Below are positions 10,137 through 19,755 of a stretch of DNA of 64,000 bases, in pieces. A program made the translations under genes and the position numbers. Source of the DNA: Paraniabella defluvii (lineage in GTDB: Bacteria > Bacteroidota > Bacteroidia > Chitinophagales > Chitinophagaceae); contig CP079215.1 in assembly GCA_019316985.1 (NCBI GenBank), forward strand, positions 3,906,001 to 3,970,000, in the 5' to 3' direction. Below the pieces are notes generated by a model. That model saw nothing but the letters and a program-made list of their open reading frames with translations. It was not told the DNA's origin and did not search any database. Each line of letters begins with the position of its first letter. Position 1 is the first letter of the stretch.

Positions 10137-11575
10137 CTATTTTTTTTGCTTTCAGGGCGGTCTCTATCTGTATTTCCATTTTTTTGTTGATGGAGTAAAA
10201 AAGCAATAAGCCGCAGGCCAGCAAAAATGGAATAGCAGGAAATACGCTTACCAGCATTTTAGCACCGGTGGCAACGGTTTCCGGTTGTGTTACCAGCTGT
10301 GCTCCACCGCTGGAAATATATCCATAATGCCCGATTATTGAAGCTACCAGGGCGCTACCTACGCTTAGGCCAATTTTTAAACCAACCATCATAGCCGAGA
10401 AAATGATCGCCGTTGCTCTTCGGTTATTTTTCCACTCCGAATAGTCGGCAACATCGGCAATCATAGCCCATAGAATAGGTGTGCTGATGCCATAAAAAAG
10501 CCGTGCAGTATTTGCGACATAAATATGATGCCTACTGATTGTGGCGGATAAAAAACAAAGAACACTACAAATAGTGTGGAAGTAAACAGGAGACAAGGAA
10601 TACATCTCTCTTGCCATACTTATCGGCCAGTTTTTTCGAAAAGGTAATACCAACGATCATCATAATAATACCCCTGCATTGAAAAGACCAAATCCGGCAG
10701 ATTTTGGATCTTCTCCAAAAAAATTCATGCCGATTGAACTAAAAAAGCCGGTAACAGGAGCTATAAAACGCTTCAGGCTGTTTTCGTCAACATAATTGTT
10801 GAAATAATATACATAGGAGCCGCCTTTCATGGCCAGTGTTATAAATATCAAAGTAGTAACCAACAGCATGATCACCCAGGGGCGGTTGCCTGCCAGGTCT
10901 TTCAGATCATTTTTCAGCGTAGACTCTTGTTCTGCAGTTGGTATTACCCGTTCTTTAGTGGTAAAAAAGTAATCAGTAGCATTAGTGTTCCTATGATTGC
11001 CAGCCAGGTCATTACTATCTCAATGCCGGCAGCTTTATCGCCTTGTCCTGCCGATAAAATAATAGGAAGCATAAATACCTGCACGAAAAACTGGGCAAGC
11101 ATTACGGCTACAAAGCGATAGGATGAGAGACTATTCCTTTCACCCATATCACCCGTAATCACGCCACTTAAGGCCGCGTAAGGCAGGTTGTTGGCGGCAT
11201 ACAGGAGCAGTAATAAGGAGTAGGTGGCTGCCGCATAGATCATTTTACCTTTATAGCTGAAATCCGGCGTGCTAAAAGCCAGCAAGGCACAAATGCCCAG
11301 CGGAACAGCAGTAAACAAAATCCATGGACGAAATTTACCCCATTTAGAACGGGTTCTGTCTGCAAGGGCGCCTACAAAGGGTTAAAGCCAAACCCGGCTA
11401 TTAAACCCACTACCAGCGTGATAACCGACGCATCCTCCGGCTTAAGCCCGTATATATCTGTATAAAAGAAAGCCAGGTATGTTACTAAGGTCTGGAACAC
11501 CAGGTTCGCTGCTAAATCACCCAGGCTATAACCTATTTTTTCTATTACTGACAGCTTCGCAGAGCCCGATCTCAT
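10137..11575 (-). CDS. GPH-family sugar:cation symporter for xylo-oligosaccharides (frameshifted)
   Basis: About 480 residues with some twelve hydrophobic segments. The glycoside-pentoside-hexuronide family is shown by KIGYSLGDLAANLVFQ near the N-terminus, GALADRTRSKWGKFRPW after the second helix and NNLPYAALSGVITGD in the middle. It is an inner-membrane importer; position between GH10 and a cytoplasmic GH43 suggests xylo-oligosaccharides (XynP-like role). Frames change near 11380, 10940, 10880 and 10655. As sequenced, the last piece reads through to 10051 into the heptamer array. Removing one A from the run of eight at 10140-10147 gives the ordinary ending ALKAKK and a stop at 10137, which I prefer. 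Substrate is inferred from neighbours. Confidence 0.87.
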
Positions 11576-11632
11576 AAAATGACATTTAAATAATGATGAC
11601 TAATTCAGATGTTATACTATTTCTTCAACGGA

Positions 11633-12763
11633 TTATTTTTTTCCTCTAAGCGCTATAACACTATAGAAGGCCGGTTTGGGTTTGCCCTGCCGGTCGAATA
11701 ACAGCGGGTGATTGGTACGTCCCCTGATGGGCCATCCATTTAGCCAGCTTTGCCCATCGTGTACCCCCACATGGTAACGCGGGAAATTTTATCCCGGTAT
11801 TTTAGGAAAAGCTTAAACAGGTTGGCGTAATCGTCTGCCAGTTGTTTTTGCACACCATCGGGCAGCCCGTTTACATAAGGATTAGATTTTTCATCAGATT
11901 GCATACGCTGGCTTACTTCAGCACCCGAGAAGTTACGTGGCAAAACTTCTATATCCAGCTCGGTAAAAGCTATTTTTACACCCAGTGCTGCATACTGCTG
12001 AATGCTTTCTTCTATTTCTTTAAAAGGCACTTTCCCCACATGCCAGTGACCTTGTATACCAACGCCATCTATTTTTACGCCGGCAGCCTGTATCTGTTTG
12101 ATAATGGCTATACAACCTGCCCGTTTTTAGGTTGCTCATTGTTATAATCATTATAATAAAGATCGCTGTGGGGGTCGGCTTCGGCAGCCAGGCGGAATGC
12201 ATCAACAATATAATTGTCTCCGAGTTTATTGAGATAGGTAGATTTGCGTAAAGTACCGTCTTCGTTCAATGCTTCGTTTACTACATCCCACGATTGTACC
12301 TTGCCTGCATAACGGCCTGCAACAGTTTTGATATGTTCATTAAAAAAGGTTCTTAAGGAGTCGGCACTTTGTATGCGGCGCGTGAAGGCGGGCATCTGGC
12401 TATGCCAGATAAGGGTATGAGCGTTAATAACGATCTTGTTTTTTTACCATATTCAATCAGGGCATCAGCCTGGGCAAAATTGTATTCTCCCCAGGAAGGA
12501 CGCAATTCTTCAGCCTTCATCAGGTTTTCGGGAGTAGCTGCATTGAACTGTTGAGGCACCAGTGTAGCTGCGATCGGATCGCGACCTTGTATCTGCGGCC
12601 AGCTTAAGGCAGTTCCTATTAAAAAGTCGTTTTTGAAAATTTCTTTTAATGAAGGTACATTGTTGCCTGTTGTCTTTTGGGAAGAGCTGCAACCCGTTAA
12701 AGCTAAAACTGCGCACGCACCTGCGAACAAATAAGTGGCTGGTTTTTTTAAATAAATACTCAT
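11633..12763 (-). CDS. GH10 endo-beta-1,4-xylanase, lipoprotein (frameshifted)
   Basis: About 376 residues, a single GH10 barrel. The N-terminus ends in a lipobox (LALTGCSSS). Acid/base Glu is in WDVVNEALNEDG and the nucleophile Glu in FTELDIEVLP. The segment HDGQSWLNGWPIRGRTNHP near the C-terminus is typical of Bacteroidota GH10 and the protein ends at 11633 (VIALRGKK). Frames change near 12410, 12115 and 11755. The GH115 stop is 15 bases upstream and the symporter start 57 bases downstream, so it is part of the lacI operon. It has no extra binding module, unlike the GH10 at 30904, so it probably acts on oligosaccharides in the periplasm; that location is inference. Confidence 0.92.
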
Positions 12764-12778
12764 TTTTTGATGATTAAG

Positions 12779-15366
12779 TTATTTTTTAAAGAGTGTTTCC
12801 TCGGGGCCTAAATAGCTTGGCTTAAGGCCTCCCAGGTTGATGATTATTTTCTGAAACACCACTCCCGGATCCTGCGTATAAATCCTGATGATTTGTTTGC
12901 CGGCCCGTGTAAAGCTGTGCTTTGTGGTTTTTGTGATGATATTGCTGGTGACCCATTGTGACCAGGCTCTTGAATCAACTGCTTCAGGGTTGATGGAAAC
13001 ATACTGGGGTGTATCGTCATTTACCTGTATCGCATATTGTAGTCCTGTTTTAGTATTTTTAAAGTTAAGCGATGGAGAAAGTAATACCTGAACTTCAACA
13101 TCATCTTTACCTGAAGTGTAAACTTCATATTCCAGATAAGGCGCCTGGGTAATACTGCTAAAGTGGGCCTGTGCCAGGTCGGAAATAATGCAACAGCATC
13201 GCCCTCTCGGGCAATACCGGCAATACGTTTCCATTTTGAATTTCCTATATCCTTCTTGCGCGTGTAATGGACTGCGTTAATAGAAACATAACCGTCCCTC
13301 TCATAAAATATATTGCCTTTGGCTGTTGCCGGTATTTGTGAAGTAGAAGTGGTAGACGACCTGGCGGGTAATAAAGCCTGGTCAGAAGCCGGATTTTCTA
13401 CATAGACCACCTGTGGCATTCTTTGTACACGTGGTTCAGCCCAGGAAGTATATCCAATGCGCTTCTGGTCCATCATATGGTTCCATTTACCACCATTCAA
13501 CCCGTGATATTCTATATTAATCAAGGAGTCTTTAATGTATAACTGTTTTACTTTGTCTGCATACCCGTTGGCTAGTGCATTAATTTGTTTGGCATAATAT
13601 TGATTCCATGCCAGTGCTATGTACATATTTTGCAGATTGCCGTAGGCTTTACAGGATGTAATACCAATTGATAGAAAGCATCTTTATATATATCCGGTAC
13701 TTTTTCGTAAAGTTGCTCAGCTTCTTCCAGCAGTTGGTTCCAGTCGTTTGCTATCCTGTTTGCTTCGTCATAGTTTTCTATGCTATAGGTTCTCGCTTCT
13801 AATAATTCCGGTTTTCTTCTTGATGAATATACGGCATACTTTTTCATGATCCGGCCTATTTCTTCGGCCCGGCTATTTCCAAACTGTTGGGCTGCCCATT
13901 GTGTGTAATAGCCATCAAGGTTTGCTGTATTCCATTTTTTTACGTTCCAGGCAAAATCTAAAAAGAAAGAAGTGGGCAGCTCCATTGGCTTAAGGTCTCC
14001 AACGTTTACAATCCAGATTTTGTCTACGCCATGGCTATAGGCAAGGTTCATCTGTTCCCAAACCCGGGCAATATTGTTGGTATTCAGCCAGCGATAGCTT
14101 CTGGGACCACCTACATAATCGAAATGATAATAAATTCCGTATCCCCGGCTCTTTTAGGAGCGTTGGCAGGGGCAGGCGACGGACATTTCCCCAGTTATCA
14201 TCGCACAATAATAGTGTTACATCATCGGGTACTTTCATGCCCATATCATAGTATTCCTGTACTTCTTTATAGAGGGCCCACACCTGTGGCGTTTCCTTAG
14301 CCGGCTTTCCGCTTACTTTTTCAATAATATTTCTTTGGTCTTTGATAATGCCTTCCAGCTGTTCATAGTTGGCCTTCATGCTACCCATATCGTGCATCGC
14401 TTCATCTCCATCGCCTCTCATACCGATGGTAACTAAATTATCAAAGTTGTTGTTGCGCCGGAGACCATCTTCCCAAAACCTGGTTAAACCTTCTTTATTG
14501 GTATGGTAGTTCCAGGCGGCATTGCCGTATGCTTTCCGATGTGTGCCCCATTCTTTTTGGGCTCTCATCATAGGCTCATGATGAGAAGTGCCCATTATAA
14601 TGCCAAATTCGCTGGCCAGTAGAGGGTTAGCTTCATCATCTTCATTAAAGGCCTTTCCCCACATGGCAGGCCATAAGTAATTCCCTTTTAATCTTAGTAT
14701 TAACTCAAAAGATGTTCATACATTTTACTGTTAATCCCACCAAACTTTTCTCTTGCCCACCCGCCAAAGGCAGGCTCCTCGTCATTGATAAAAATACCAC
14801 GATACTGAACAGAAGGCGAAGGGTAGAAGTAGGAGCCATTTTTGAAATACGCGGTAGCCTTCTTTTTACAGGTACGTCGGCCCACCAATACCACGGAGAT
14901 ACCCCAATTGTTCTGAGAGCTCAAACACGCCATATGCTGTTCCTCTCCGGTCGCTGCCAACTATTACCAACGCGTTTTGCACACCTGCGGCAGGTCTGGC
15001 AACTGTTTGTAAACAGAACGCTTCCCACTGGCCCCGCATGTTGCGGATATCAATTTTCTTTTTGGCAGCCAGGTTTTTATGGTAGCAGAACCGGATAACG
15101 ATCCTATTATGATCACCTGCTTCTCAGGCGTGGATAATGAGTTAATGATTACAGGTTTTTTACCAGTAACCGCTTCAATATCTCGTTGCAATAGCAATGC
15201 TGCTTTATGTACCAGCTTTTCGTCGGCAGGATCTACAAATATAGATGTGGCTTTAACAACATCGGCAACAGGAAAGCTGGAACCGTTATTTTTTCGGTGA
15301 TAAAATGCTGTGCCCTTATCATAAGGCAGGCAACAAGTGCAATGATGGTTAAAAACTTCTTTTCAT
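12779..15366 (-). CDS. GH115 xylan alpha-1,2-glucuronidase (frameshifted)
   Basis: About 860 residues once joined. GH115 enzymes remove glucuronic acid or its 4-O-methyl ether from internal xylan residues. Family features seen include LLLQRDIEAVTGKKP near the start, GIFINDEEPAFGGWAREKFGG (the strongly conserved core), HHEPMMRAQKEW, the aromatic segment AWNYHTNKEGL, and CDDNWGNVRRLP. The C-terminal third is beta-rich and ends YLGPEETLFKK. The start at 15366 yields the signal peptide MKRSFLTIIALVACLMIRAQ after one frame repair in the codons that follow. At least six frame changes occur (near 15350, 15000, 14690, 14130, 13630, 13190). It lies between GH67 and GH10 in the same operon. The catalytic residues were not assigned individually. 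Confidence 0.92.
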
Positions 15367-15455
15367 CTCTTACTTTTCCTGGTTGAAGCGGGGTAAAGCT
15401 GTATATGTTGTCGTTTTTAAATGATTCAATGGTGATTCGGCGGTTGTTATTATAG

Positions 15456-17671
15456 TTACAGATTTCCTCCTATTCCCGGGGCAAAGGGGAATTTTAATGA
15501 TTGATAATAGCTAAGATCTTTATCAGGTTGTTCTAAACCACGGGGAAAGGGCATTTTAGAGAACGTTTGGAAGTACAGCAGGCATGCATTGCGCCACCAG
15601 ATGGCCTCCTGTTCATGAATACCCAATAGCATTTTTACATGTTGAAATTTTTCTTTATCTACCAGCTTAGCCAGGCGATCCCATGTTTGCCTCATCCATC
15701 TAACGGTATCTACGCCTGAGTTGTAGCGGTAGCATAGCTCGTTCCAGAGCGTTCTTCCCGTGTTGATTTTATAACTCCAGGGTACATGGTGAAACCATAG
15801 CAGGTACCTGTAGTCGCATGAATTTATATGGCTCCACTGCTGTTGTACTTCGGGAGCATATTGAGCCAGTGCGTTGCTGCCGCTTTCTGTTCGGTTAAAA
15901 CCAATTCCAGTCGAATCAGCCTTATGGTAATATACCGGGTTCCAGTCCGCTCTTCCTGCATCTTTCACCCACGGAGCGGGTCCGTAGTGATGACTGGTTG
16001 CCATGATATGGTTAAGTCCAAGAGGTGTCATGTAGTTCACCACCGCTTCTTTTGAAGCCAGCATGATCTTTTTACCGGGTTAATAACGGCCTCATCGTTA
16101 TCGAGTGTTCGCCGTATCCATTCTTCGGCAATCGTTTCAGCAGATAGATCATAGTTCCAGGCTAATCTTCCAAACGCATACCAGTTGGCCTGTCCGAAAA
16201 GATGACCGGTCCAGTTTCTTTCATTACCTATATTGGCCACCCCGGCAATACCACTGACGGTATGTTGACTCACACTGCCGTCGATAATTTTTGCTACTGT
16301 TGAACCTTTGCCCCTGGCATAAGTGTCTGCGTCAAGACATTCCTTGAACATTGGAGCGAGATAGGCCAGAGTAGTTGACTGACCTAAGTATTCCTGTGTG
16401 ATCTGGAACTCCATCATCAGCGGCGTTTGAGGCATAGACCCAAAAAGCGGGGAGAAGGGCTCTCTTGGCTGGAAATCGATAGGCCCGTTTTTTACCTGTA
16501 CCAGCACGTTCTTCTTAAACCTGCCATCGAGTGGTTTGAATTCGGTATAAGCCTGTTTAAAGCGATCGCCGGAGGCGATAGTTTGGGTATGGGTGCCTAC
16601 AGAGCCTTCAGTAAAATGTTCATCTTCTTTTTGAACACGCACATCATACACGAAAGCACGCCACATAACGATACCGCCATAAGGTTCCAGCGCTTCCGCA
16701 AACATATTGGCGCCGTCAGCATGGGTTTTACCATAACCCTGTGGCCCGGGCTGGCCCTCAGAATTTGCTTTGACCAGGAAACCGCCGAAGTCGGGGATCA
16801 GGCTGTATATTTCCCGGCATTTATTCTTCCACCATTGGGTTACCTCTGCATTCAAAGGATCGGCTGTTTTTAAACCTCCTATCTCAACGGGGGCGCTGAA
16901 TTTAGCCGTGAGGTATACTTTAATTCCATAAGGCCGGAATACGTCTGCCAGGGCTTTCACTTTTACCAGGTACTCGCGGGTTAATACCTGCGAATTAGCA
17001 TTGACATTAGTAAGCACAGTACCATTAATGCCAATGGACGCATTGGCCCGGGCATAGTCGGTATATCGCTGATCTATATAGCCGGGTAGAGTGTGCCAGT
17101 TCCAAATCGAAATACCCGCATAGCCTCTTTCTACGCTTCGGTTCAGGTTATCCCAATGATTTAGTACCCGGTGTTTGATTTTCGGAACGCTGATAACAGA
17201 TAAGTTGCCGATTGGCTGATGTGTTTGTATTAACTGAATGAAAGCAAACACACCATATAGCACACCTATATCTTTATGGGCAGCAATGACGGTAGTATTC
17301 ACATTGTTCACCTTCCGGCTTTGTATAATAAAGCCTTCGTTACCTGGCTTAAGATCAACGGAAGCAATGAGCGCCTTTATTTCGTCCGAGCTTTCAGGCG
17401 TTCCGAGTAAAATAGCATTATTTACAGGTGCTTTTAAGACGGGGACTCTTTTATCCAACATCCTCTCCAATGCCACGCGAAGCTCATCTTCAGCTATTTT
17501 TAACGTGGCCGATTTCCGTTTACTTACAATACCGGAAATGGCCCGGTTGTATTGCTTGGCCAGCGTAGGTACATTCACTTTTTGATATCCCAACCACAGC
17601 TGATAGCCATCATCCGCTTTTGAAATGATGAATGAAAAAAGTATAAGAAAAGTAAAAATGCTTTTTTTCAT
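15456..17671 (-). CDS. aguA: GH67 alpha-glucuronidase
   Basis: About 737 residues, full length for GH67, with one frame change near 16070. It releases 4-O-methylglucuronic acid from the terminal xylose of small oligosaccharides. The signal peptide is residues 1-18 (MKKSIFTFLILFSFIISK), so it should be periplasmic. The acid Glu is residue 305 in KANSEGQPGPQGYGKTHADG; the paired base residues are probably Asp382 (KPLDGRF) and Glu404 (IDFQPREPFSPLFG). The C-terminal domain carries the family's HHYGPAPWVKD segment. Its start is five bases from the lacI stop, so the two are cotranscribed. Identity is very secure. Confidence 0.95.
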
Positions 17672-17676
17672 AAATA

Positions 17677-18728
17677 TTACAAGGCCAAGGAAGATTTGGC
17701 TTTTTGATCTGCTTTTTGGGAAGACTGGCGTACCACTAATTTAGAGCTGATGATAACGGTATTGATCTGGTTGATATTGCTGATGCCTTTCAAATGATTA
17801 ATGACAGACCTGGCCGCAACTTCACCCATCTCAATGCCCGGATAGTTGATCGTAGTGAGGGTGGGGTCTATTAAATGGGCAATGGCGTCGTTGTTAAAGC
17901 CCACTACCGCAATATCTCTAGGTACCCTGATCTTATGCTCTGTAAGCGTTTTCATAAAAGCAGCGGCAACAAAATCATTGGTGATAAAAGCGCCGTCTGG
18001 AAGCGGCTTTGTTTTGATAATCCTTTGCCGAATGAATACCTGCATTTTCGCTCAGGTCGTTGATGATCACAAGCCGTTCGTCCAGTTGTATATTGTGATC
18101 GAATAAGGCATCTTTATAGCCACGGTACCTGTCTGCATATACATTCCTGGTAAGACTGGAGGTTACGTGGGCAATTCTTTACAGCCCTGGTCAATTAAAT
18201 GTTTGGTGGCTTCATAGCCGCATTTGTAGTTGTCAATTACCACAACAGTGTAATCGTTATTCCTTTCTACCCTGTCGAAGAAAATTATCGGAATACCCCG
18301 GTCTGTAAATTGCTTGAAATGATCGAGATTGCGTGTTTCAAATGCGAGGGATGCTATAAGGCCATCCACGCGTTTATGGAAGAGGTTCCGGGCGTTAGCA
18401 ACCTCCTTATCGAAGCTTTCAGAAGAATGGGCGATGATAAGATCGTATCCTTCCCTGGCTGTCACTCTTTCTACACCGGCCAGCACTGCATTAATAAAGT
18501 TACTGTTGAGCTCATGAATATAAAACCGATTGTTTTGGTTTCCCTGGTTCTGAGGCTGCGCGCAAATAAATTAGCCTGGTAACCCAGTTCGGTAGCCAGG
18601 TCCATGATTCTTTTCCTTGTTTTTTTATGAACGGCAGGATCATCCTTTAAAGCTCGGCTCACCGTTGCTACAGAAACATTCAGCTCTTTGGCAAGATCAT
18701 ACATGGTAATGTCTTTACCCTTATACAT
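17677..18728 (-). CDS. LacI/GalR-family regulator of the xylan locus (frameshifted)
   Basis: About 350 residues. Residues 11-60 are the helix-turn-helix and hinge helix: TMYDLAKELNVSVATVSRAL, KKTRKRIMDLATELGYQAN, then ARSLRTRETKTIGFI. The remainder is a periplasmic-binding-protein-like sensor domain (GIPIIFFDRVERNN; DGAFITNDFVAAAFMKTL; DIAVVGFNNDAIAHLIDPTL). I chose the ATG at 18728 because the ORF upstream of it has no family similarity. Frames change near 18490, 18165 and 18030. It heads the operon that continues into GH67, and a palindrome matching those at the other xylan promoters lies 43 bases upstream of its start, so it probably represses itself and the locus. The effector, perhaps a xylo-oligosaccharide or an aldouronic acid, is not visible. 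Confidence 0.92.
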
Positions 18729-18770
18729 ATGGCAATAAATATGTGATTTTGGTAAAGATATTAAAAAAGT

Positions 18771-18788
18771 AATTGCAATCGGTTGCTT
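18771..18788 (-). promoter_or_regulatory. Predicted LacI-type operator upstream of lacI
   Basis: Read in the direction of lacI transcription this site is GCAACCGATTGCAATT (18786 down to 18771), a near-palindrome centred on CG. It differs by one base from the site upstream of the GH127 gene (59111-59126), which has the same orientation relative to its gene. It ends 43 bases before the lacI start codon. Confidence 0.65.
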
Positions 18789-19290
18789 TTTTATTTTGTA
18801 TCGCGCTTTCATTGTAAACTGGTACCCGCTTCCTGTTCCCGTGCATATGATAATGCAGCATGAAATGCTTTGAAACCCTTATGAAACCTGTATTCTAATC
18901 ATTTTTTGATATGTAACATTAAAAGAAATCGTGTTCAATCAGATAATATAATGAGCTGTAATTGTGGCAGCAGAAGGAAGAAATTTACTTTCTTCGTCAC
19001 AATATAGGCACCTAAGGCGCAATCGATTTTACTTTTTTTCAACAACAAATGCTTGCTATAAAATCCCGGTCTTGATTTCGGCGGGAGATTGGGGTTAATT
19101 GTTTGTAAAGAACTCCGGCCAGCTAGCGGGAGAAGGGGCATAGGAGGGCACATGGTTCTGTTACTATGCGTAGTGCGATGCATGAAAGATACACGGAGAG
19201 TATCAGAACTGCCAGGTAGCTTATTACCCAGTGGTGGGGTTGGCGAGCCATAGTTAATCAATAATATTCTATGAAGCATTACTGTTTTTT

Positions 19291-19306
19291 ATACAATCGT
19301 TTTTAT
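19291..19306. promoter_or_regulatory. Predicted LacI-type operator, second copy upstream of xusA
   Basis: The 16-base site ATACAATCGTTTTTAT matches the central 16 bases of the perfect palindrome at 19415-19434 in 14 positions; both mismatches are in the right half. It lies about 124 bases upstream of that copy, a spacing that could allow DNA looping between two dimers. Confidence 0.55.
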
Positions 19307-19414
19307 CATTTGTAGGTTATATGTTTATAATTATACTTTATAAGTTATTTAAAATCAATTTAAATATTTATTTTTAGGGAACTTTTATAGGTGTGAGAGA
19401 ATTTTTTTAAAAAT

Positions 19415-19434
19415 AAATACAATCGATTGTATTT
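19415..19434. promoter_or_regulatory. Perfect 20-bp palindromic operator upstream of xusA
   Basis: AAATACAATCGATTGTATTT is a perfect inverted repeat with a central CG, the form expected for a LacI/GalR-family dimer. It overlaps the predicted -33 element of the xusA promoter, so bound regulator would block transcription. The regulator gene is divergently encoded about 690 bases away. Assignment to that regulator is inference from context and from the shared motif at other promoters. Confidence 0.78.
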
Positions 19435-19457
19435 TTTACAAAAATACCCTAATTTAG
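19427..19457 (+). promoter_or_regulatory. Predicted Bacteroidota promoter of the xus operon
   Basis: TTG at 19427-19429 is followed after 20 bases by TAATTTAG at 19450-19457, one mismatch from the Bacteroidota -7 consensus TAnnTTTG. The same TTG-N20-(TAnnTTTG-like) layout recurs at the GH127 promoter. The predicted leader to the xusA ATG is about 290 bases. Confidence 0.45.
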
Positions 19458-19755
19458 CAGTATAATTGTTTTGTTGACATTTATACGTAACGGTTGTTTT
19501 AGCTAGATATAGCTGCTTGTTCAAAGGAGAAAGGTACAACGAGACTGTGATACCAGAAATAAACAGTTAGGATTGGCTGTAATAACGAGCCTGTAAATAA
19601 CAGTTTATAATAATTCAATAAAATATTAATAATAAACGATCATGCTTTTCCATCTTACCGCGAATGAAGTGGTTCTTCTTGAATTATTGGTTCCCATATA
19701 AGTGGCCTTGTTAACGATGTCGATATCCAGAATATGTTTCAATACAAAATTTGAT

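Larger units (their letters stand above)
18789..19755. other. Long intergenic control region between divergent lacI and xusA
   Basis: Together with the lacI upstream site, nearly a kilobase separates the divergent lacI and xusA genes. It carries predicted operators at 19291 and 19415, a weaker match at 19017-19032 (CAATCGATT core) and a predicted xusA promoter. About 300 bases of transcribed leader would remain before the xusA ATG. The part from 19310 to 19450 is very AT-rich. The stretch 18935-19279 has an open frame of 114 codons on the minus strand, but its composition is unlike a protein. No transposase, tRNA or known riboswitch was recognised. Confidence 0.6.

Noticed and set aside
18935..19279. 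114-codon open frame on the minus strand in the lacI-xusA gap
   Set aside because: Composition is Pro/Leu/Ser-rich without a recognisable domain or hydrophobic pattern, and it lies in a control region with operator copies.
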